Below, in pieces: positions 59,171-64,000 of a stretch of DNA of 64,000 nt. Positions within the stretch are counted from its first letter, which is position 1; each line of letters starts with the position of its first letter. This DNA is from Actinomycetota bacterium (GTDB lineage: Bacteria; Actinomycetota; Geothermincolia; Fen-727; Anoxymicrobiaceae): NCBI GenBank assembly GCA_018831265.1, contig JAHJCO010000012.1, forward strand, positions 62,001-126,000, in the 5' to 3' direction. The notes under the pieces were generated by a model. It made no database searches. It saw only the letters and a list, made by a program, of their open reading frames with translations, and was not told where the DNA came from. The position numbers and the translations under genes were made by a program.

Positions 59171-59253
59171 ATCCGCGTATGCATCCAGCTTCCAATATCA
59201 ATCCGCGTGTGAAGACGGCCCACCCGCGTAATCCGACACCTCCATCTCCGTAT
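59171..59253. repeat. Four CCGCGTRT-like direct repeats ahead of the prepilin gene
   Basis: ATCCGCGTAT (59171-59180), ATCCGCGTGT (59201-59210), ACCCGCGTAA (59222-59231) and ATCTCCGTAT (59244-59253) are arranged with start-to-start spacings of 30, 21 and 22 bases, close to whole turns of the helix. They end 35 bases before the prepilin start and could bind a regulator. Confidence 0.5.
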
Positions 59254-59288
59254 GTACTGAGCGACGGCACTACCCGGGAGGAGTGACG

Positions 59289-61757
59289 ATGATCGGCTCC
59301 AGTCGCGTCAGAAGGCAGCAGGGCTTCTCCATGGCGGAGGTAGTCGCCGCAACCATCATCTTCATTGCGTCCGTGACGGGGATCTCATCCATGATGCTCA
59401 GCGGTGGAGCCCATGTGAACAGGGGCGCGCGCGAATCGCTGGCGGCGCAGCTCGCCACGGAGCAGGTGGAGGCGGTCAAGAGCCTTCGCTTCTACCGGGC
59501 CTACGACCCCGACGAGGGCCCCATCGACATGGATGACCTCTACTTCAACGCTGCCCGGCCGAACGGGATAGAGGGCGACGAGGGCGCTCACCCGCAGCTG
59601 GACACACCCGCCGTGATCGAGGACTACGGGGATATTCCCGGGCAGCCGGAGTACAGAAGGACCACGGCCGTCGAGTACCAGTTCGTCAGTGAGGCGGGTG
59701 GGATCCAGCACCTGGCTCCTGCCGTCATGCATGACGGGTGGGTCCCTTCGGACACCGGGGGTACGGGCCAGGACCGCCCTGTGGGAGGGGCCTCCGCTGA
59801 CGCGGACGAGGACCTTCACGCGATCCTCATCGAGGTCTGTGTCTTCTACAGGTACGAGGATCGCGAGGTGTCGTGCAAGGAGCAGGCTCTGGCCGGAGAC
59901 GTCCTCGTGACCGGTGGGATAGGGACCCCGATCCTGAAGGTCAACAAGATCGAGCCGACCTCCGGACTGAAGACCGACAACCACCTCGAGGTGGAGATCT
60001 CGGTTGAAGCGCCGGGGCTGGCTCCCGGGGCGCTCCTGGACGTGCGGCTGTGGCGCCCAGGGAGCGCCGACGTGGTGGCCTCCTCGCCGGTCCCGAATCC
60101 CGGCGGTACCGTAATAAGCTGCTGGTTTGACCTGACCCCCACCGAGGTGGCGCCGGGGACGTACAGCCTCGCGGTCTACTGGAAGGACGAGGGATGGATC
60201 GACAAGTCCTACCGGAACTGCTTCACGGTCGTCACCCCCGCCCCGGTGATAGACAGCATAGACAACGCCGACTGGGGCTACCGGCAACAGCCGGCGCGGC
60301 GGGTGACCATCCACGGCGATAACCTGGAGTACGCAAGTCTCGTGCGGCTGGTAGGACCATGCGGGGGTGGTCCGCAGCTGGTCGTCCCGGGCTCGGTCTT
60401 CGCGTCCTCGCCGCACGAGGTGGCAGCCGACTTCAACTTGACGGCCGTCCCTTCCGACCCCGAATACCAGAACACGCTCTGGGATGTCGAACTGACGACT
60501 CCGGGCGGAACCGGCGTATCGACGGATGACGGCGCCCGGATGCTGATCAACCCGAAGCCTGCGCTCACCGCCGTTCAGGACTGTGAGGGTGGGGGGCAAG
60601 ACCCCGACGTCTACCGCAAGAAGGCATACCAGGGGATCACTCTCTACGGGTCCTATTTCCAGGGATCGGGAACCCTACCCACCGTTACCCTGACCAGGGC
60701 CGGGTGCCCGGACATCGTGGCTCCGCATTGCGAGGCCACCGGGGTTACCGAGGTCGGCGACGCTGAGACGCACATAGATCTCGATCTCGACCTGGGTCTC
60801 ACGCAGGCAGGCGGACCGTTCACGTGGGGCAATGCGGGATCGGAGAACGGCGACTGGAGCGTAACAGTGAAGAACCAGGACGGCCAGCAGACCTCCGAGA
60901 CAGTGGCAGTCAACGTGGCGAACGCTCCCATGGCTGTAACCACGCCCGGTACCGACGAGGCGGGCTACAACTACTTCAACTGCGCCTACCACCCGCTGAC
61001 GCTCGGCACGATCACGGGAGACCATTTCCAGCCCGGCGGCACGACCGTGACCTTCTGGAACGGCTCGGACTGCTACGACCCCTTCGAGGGAGTGCCCACG
61101 ATCGAGGGGACGCCGGTAGTGGCCGGGGCCTACGGGGCGGGCCAGACCATCACGGGCAACACCCTCAACATGATAAAGGTGCCGGCGGGGTGGGGCTGGA
61201 TAAAGATCACAGACGAGGAGAACGGTCAGGATTGCGGCTACTCGTTCGAGGTACGCTACTTGAGACCATTGCTTGCCACGCAGACGAGCGACCCCGCGAC
61301 CCGGGGCGTGAGTATCGAGGAGCGCTGCAACCAGGCGGACCCGCATACTCCCCTGTGCACGTGGAGCGGTTCCTATACCATGCCCTGGTCGGACGACTGC
61401 TGGTCGCACCTGTTCGGCCACACGCATCACTATTACCACAGGTTCCGCCTGCGTGGCATGGGCATGTGGGGAAACGTGAGCATCCAGACCAGCGGCCGCG
61501 ATTACTGGAATAACCTCTGTTGGCCCGACGACTACTACGCGGGGCAGACCTGGAGCGGTGTGGCAACGTGCATAGACAGGCCGACGAAGACGATTTACGT
61601 CGACCAGACCACAGAGTTCCACGACTGTGCCCCGTACCCCAAAGACGGCGGCTTTTTCTGGTGCGTCACCGACAACGCGGTACGGGTGAGGAACAACGCC
61701 GGCGACACGGGCTGGACGCAGACCGCCGACGATTTCTGGCGACTCTACCCGCACTGA
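59289..61757 (+). CDS. Very large prepilin-like protein with TIG-like domains
   Basis: An 822-residue protein with a class III/type IV prepilin N-terminus: basic leader, then QGFSMAEVVAATIIFIASVT, with Gly12 at -1, Phe13 at +1 and Glu17 at +5, the usual features for PilD cleavage. After the hydrophobic helix comes a large outer region with tandem TIG/IPT-like units ('KVNKIEPTSGLKTDNHLEVE', 'RRVTIHGDNLEYASLVRLVG', 'YQGITLYGSYFQGSGTLPTV'). The C-terminal part is Cys- and Trp-rich. Typical pilins are 120-200 residues, so this is unusual and more like a minor, tip-located adhesin. ATG 59289 has GGGAGGAG ahead; the GTG at 59283 is too close to it. Confidence 0.78.
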   Translation: MIGSSRVRRQQGFSMAEVVAATIIFIASVTGISSMMLSGGAHVNRGARESLAAQLATEQVEAVKSLRFYRAYDPDEGPIDMDDLYFNAARPNGIEGDEGAHPQLDTPAVIEDYGDIPGQPEYRRTTAVEYQFVSEAGGIQHLAPAVMHDGWVPSDTGGTGQDRPVGGASADADEDLHAILIEVCVFYRYEDREVSCKEQALAGDVLVTGGIGTPILKVNKIEPTSGLKTDNHLEVEISVEAPGLAPGALLDVRLWRPGSADVVASSPVPNPGGTVISCWFDLTPTEVAPGTYSLAVYWKDEGWIDKSYRNCFTVVTPAPVIDSIDNADWGYRQQPARRVTIHGDNLEYASLVRLVGPCGGGPQLVVPGSVFASSPHEVAADFNLTAVPSDPEYQNTLWDVELTTPGGTGVSTDDGARMLINPKPALTAVQDCEGGGQDPDVYRKKAYQGITLYGSYFQGSGTLPTVTLTRAGCPDIVAPHCEATGVTEVGDAETHIDLDLDLGLTQAGGPFTWGNAGSENGDWSVTVKNQDGQQTSETVAVNVANAPMAVTTPGTDEAGYNYFNCAYHPLTLGTITGDHFQPGGTTVTFWNGSDCYDPFEGVPTIEGTPVVAGAYGAGQTITGNTLNMIKVPAGWGWIKITDEENGQDCGYSFEVRYLRPLLATQTSDPATRGVSIEERCNQADPHTPLCTWSGSYTMPWSDDCWSHLFGHTHHYYHRFRLRGMGMWGNVSIQTSGRDYWNNLCWPDDYYAGQTWSGVATCIDRPTKTIYVDQTTEFHDCAPYPKDGGFFWCVTDNAVRVRNNAGDTGWTQTADDFWRLYPH

Positions 61758-61778
61758 TCCCCGCCGAAGGAGGCTCGG

Positions 61779-64000
61779 ATGACACACGGTTCACGATCCG
61801 GTACCGGCCTCGGCTCCGGGGCCGGAGACATTCGAACGATGTCGAGAGGACTGGCCGTCGGGCAGGGGGGCTACGTGCTCATGATGACCCTGCTGGTCAT
61901 GGTCCTTTCGATCCTGATCGGGGTAGCGCTCATAATCGTCGGTATCCAGGAGTTCTCACTGTCGGCGAGAACGAAGCTCATGGACCAGGCATACCTGATC
62001 GCGGACGCGGGCGTGAACAGGGCAACGGTCCAGTTGAAGACCGATCCCACTCTCGTCTCGGGGATCCCGGACGGGACCCACGATTTCGGGGAACCGGGAG
62101 ATACCCCGCAGTGGACGACCCCGGCGCCCGAGCAGTTCGGTGAGGGAAGCTACACCGTGAGCATCTGGCAGAGCGAGGTCAATCCAACCGATCCAACCAG
62201 CAAGGTGATCGTCTCTACGGGGTCAGCCAGCGGTGGTGAAAGGCAGGTCGAGCGTTCGATCGAGGCAAGGCTGGTCGTCAGCCCGCCCGACGAGCAGTAC
62301 GACGCCTCCTTCGACTACTGCTTCTACAACGGGTTTCAACTGGAGGGAGCCGGCGCCACGTGGCCCGACGTTGATTACCTTGTTGGTCGTTTCGGGATAG
62401 ACGGGGCGACACCGTCGGAAGGGCATACGCCCAAGGGTGCTGTGTATGCCAACGGTAACATAGACCTTCCGGTCAGGCTTGCCGCCGACCTGGACGTGCT
62501 CGGCAACGTGGTGGCTACGGGTGACATCACGCTCTCCAACGCGTACGAGATCCACGTCGCGGACCCGGGGATAGAGATAAAGAAGGGTAACGTCGTCGCC
62601 GGGCTGGATGGTACCGGCTCTGCGCTGGTAGAGACCCGCTGGACCGCTTCGCTCTTCCAGGAGTCACTGCAGGTCCTGGCGGACGGCGTAGCCGGAAAGG
62701 GGAACGTCGTTGCGGCCGAGGATATTACCGTGAGTTCCGAGGAAACAGTCGGGTTCGACAACCCCGTGGTGCTCGACGGCCTGATGGCGGGCCGGGACGT
62801 CACCGTGGAGGGGACGGCGGACATAAGCGCCGAGCTCAAGATAGGCCCGATCGTCTCCGGGAGGAGTACCGCTGTCAGGAGCCGCTGGCTCACGGGCATC
62901 ACCGTGGGGAGCATCATGGCGGGCCGGCACCCGGACGGCACCGGTGTGGATATCTACAGCCTGGCCGCCTCCCGCGTCTCGACAGGATCGATCAGGAGCC
63001 GGGGGCAGGTAAAGGCGGACGCGGAGGTCGCCGAGATATCGCTCGGCGACGTCGTCTGCGGAAACGAGCTATCGGGCGACGCTACCGGCGGGACCGGGCT
63101 CCATTACTACACCCACGGCCCCGCTATCGCCGGGATCGGTGACGTTTCCTCGGTGGGCGCGGTCGAGTTCGTCGCCAGTGATTGGCCGGCGGCCTGCGAC
63201 GTGTTCATCGGCGACGTGACCTCCGCCTCGAACGTGAGCATCCAGCTGCTTGCCTGGTACTACGACGGCTCGGGCTGGGCGAATATGGACATCGGTAACA
63301 TATGGTCCGGGGAGGACGTGGACGTGAAGCTGCGGCAGGATTTCCCCGTGATCCAGGAGCGGCTGAACGTCGGTGATGTCCAGGCGGTCGGGGACGTCAG
63401 CGTCCAGGGACAGGACTCGATCGACGTGGGTGACGTCACAGCGAACGGGAACGTCGGCGTCTGCGACTCGATGGCCTGGCTCGGCAGCCACGCAGTGATC
63501 GAGGTGGGGAACATACGCTCGGGCGGGAACGACGGTCCCGGGTACGTTCGGGAGTACCTGGGCGGTGTCGGCACGTTCCCGGGCGCCATCCCGGGTGACA
63601 CCCTGCCGGATCCCGGAGACCCGGACTACAACGATGCGCTTTCGTACGAGACGACATACAACGTCTACGTCTTCACACACTCGGACTCCATAGTCGATGA
63701 CAGCATCGATTTGGGGACCGTAGAGTCGGCGGGTGACGTGCTCGCGTTCTGCCACGACCCCATCGAGACCGACAAGATCCAGGCCGCGGGGAACGTGCGG
63801 ATAGAATCGGTCAAGAGCAACCTCATCGGGAGCATCGGTGCGCGCGTCCGCGTGAGCGGCACGGTCGAGGCGCAGGGAAGCGTCTACTGCAGGGGGTGCG
63901 CGGTCGCTTTCCAGGGCGACTCGTACCTCTCGGGTGGCGTCTGGGCCGGGAACTACATCCCGCATGACCCGCTGGCGCAGCCGGATCCCGGGCACTCTGT
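61779..64000 (+). CDS. PilX_N-like membrane-anchored repeat protein, 3' end beyond the window
   Basis: An open frame of at least 740 codons that leaves the window without a stop. After a Gly/Ser-rich leader it shows 'GQGGYVLMMTLLVMVLSILI', the PilX_N pattern, and 'LMDQAYLIADAGVNRATV', where the Ala/Asp-Ala-Gly end of the helix is as in minor pilins. The outer part is a long series of short beta units with 'GDV', 'GNV', 'GDI' at regular spacing (e.g. 'LDVLGNVVATGDI', 'LNVGDVQAVGDVSV'), suggesting a right-handed beta-helix. GAAGGAGG lies five bases before ATG. It follows the large prepilin by 21 bases and probably forms one complex with it. Confidence 0.8.
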   Translation, partial: MTHGSRSGTGLGSGAGDIRTMSRGLAVGQGGYVLMMTLLVMVLSILIGVALIIVGIQEFSLSARTKLMDQAYLIADAGVNRATVQLKTDPTLVSGIPDGTHDFGEPGDTPQWTTPAPEQFGEGSYTVSIWQSEVNPTDPTSKVIVSTGSASGGERQVERSIEARLVVSPPDEQYDASFDYCFYNGFQLEGAGATWPDVDYLVGRFGIDGATPSEGHTPKGAVYANGNIDLPVRLAADLDVLGNVVATGDITLSNAYEIHVADPGIEIKKGNVVAGLDGTGSALVETRWTASLFQESLQVLADGVAGKGNVVAAEDITVSSEETVGFDNPVVLDGLMAGRDVTVEGTADISAELKIGPIVSGRSTAVRSRWLTGITVGSIMAGRHPDGTGVDIYSLAASRVSTGSIRSRGQVKADAEVAEISLGDVVCGNELSGDATGGTGLHYYTHGPAIAGIGDVSSVGAVEFVASDWPAACDVFIGDVTSASNVSIQLLAWYYDGSGWANMDIGNIWSGEDVDVKLRQDFPVIQERLNVGDVQAVGDVSVQGQDSIDVGDVTANGNVGVCDSMAWLGSHAVIEVGNIRSGGNDGPGYVREYLGGVGTFPGAIPGDTLPDPGDPDYNDALSYETTYNVYVFTHSDSIVDDSIDLGTVESAGDVLAFCHDPIETDKIQAAGNVRIESVKSNLIGSIGARVRVSGTVEAQGSVYCRGCAVAFQGDSYLSGGVWAGNYIPHDPLAQPDPGHS

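Overview
This is a high-GC chromosomal segment with very tight gene spacing, many four-base start/stop overlaps and frequent GTG and TTG starts. The gene content suggests a deep-branching, probably anaerobic actinobacterium. The evidence is a PorA/DUF3068-type envelope protein, a tungsten/molybdenum aldehyde ferredoxin oxidoreductase with cofactor genes, large GT-C glycosyltransferases, and a giant DUF11-type surface protein ending in repeats of the 'EGSTGGGFD-W-LLQNP' kind. The taxonomic placement is inference. No rRNA, tRNA, CRISPR array or transposase gene was found.

Layout. 1-3.1 kb: the tail of an FGGY sugar kinase, a regulated-looking intergenic region, radC, an acyltransferase, a DUF192 protein and a lone ABC ATPase. 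3.2-8.4 kb: a 1300-residue multi-PAS NarL-type kinase, its LuxR-type regulator, and a receiver-only protein. 8.4-13 kb: fdhD, mobA, an unrecognised protein, an aldehyde ferredoxin oxidoreductase and a MoaD-like protein. 13-20 kb: a purine cluster purL-purF-purM-purN-purH, where purN is bracketed by inverted palindromic repeats and lacks a normal start codon. 20-26 kb: a large GT-C-like membrane protein, divergent from a PMT-like glycosyltransferase followed by two 'WAVG' propeller lipoproteins. 26-36.6 kb: one giant secreted repeat protein. 36.8-45.6 kb: a five-gene leftward envelope-glycan operon. 45.8-52.9 kb: small secreted proteins, a 7TM-type kinase with its regulator, a receiver-PAS protein, an RRM RNA-binding protein and a receiver. 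52.9-56.4 kb: a second PMT-like / propeller / propeller cassette with the same gene order as the first. 56.6-64 kb: an ECF-type sigma factor, a membrane FecR-like protein, a receiver, a very large prepilin-like protein and a PilX-like protein that runs off the window.

The most interesting unexplained unit is the twice-occurring cassette of a GT-C transferase followed by two secreted repeat propellers (22.5-26.0 kb and 52.9-56.4 kb). Its conserved order and overlapping frames suggest a functional system at the cell surface that I cannot match to a named one. Other points of interest are the palindromic and inverted-repeat elements that supply stop codons or sit at gene edges, a leader ORF with a terminator-like hairpin ahead of the RRM gene, and tandem operators upstream of radC.
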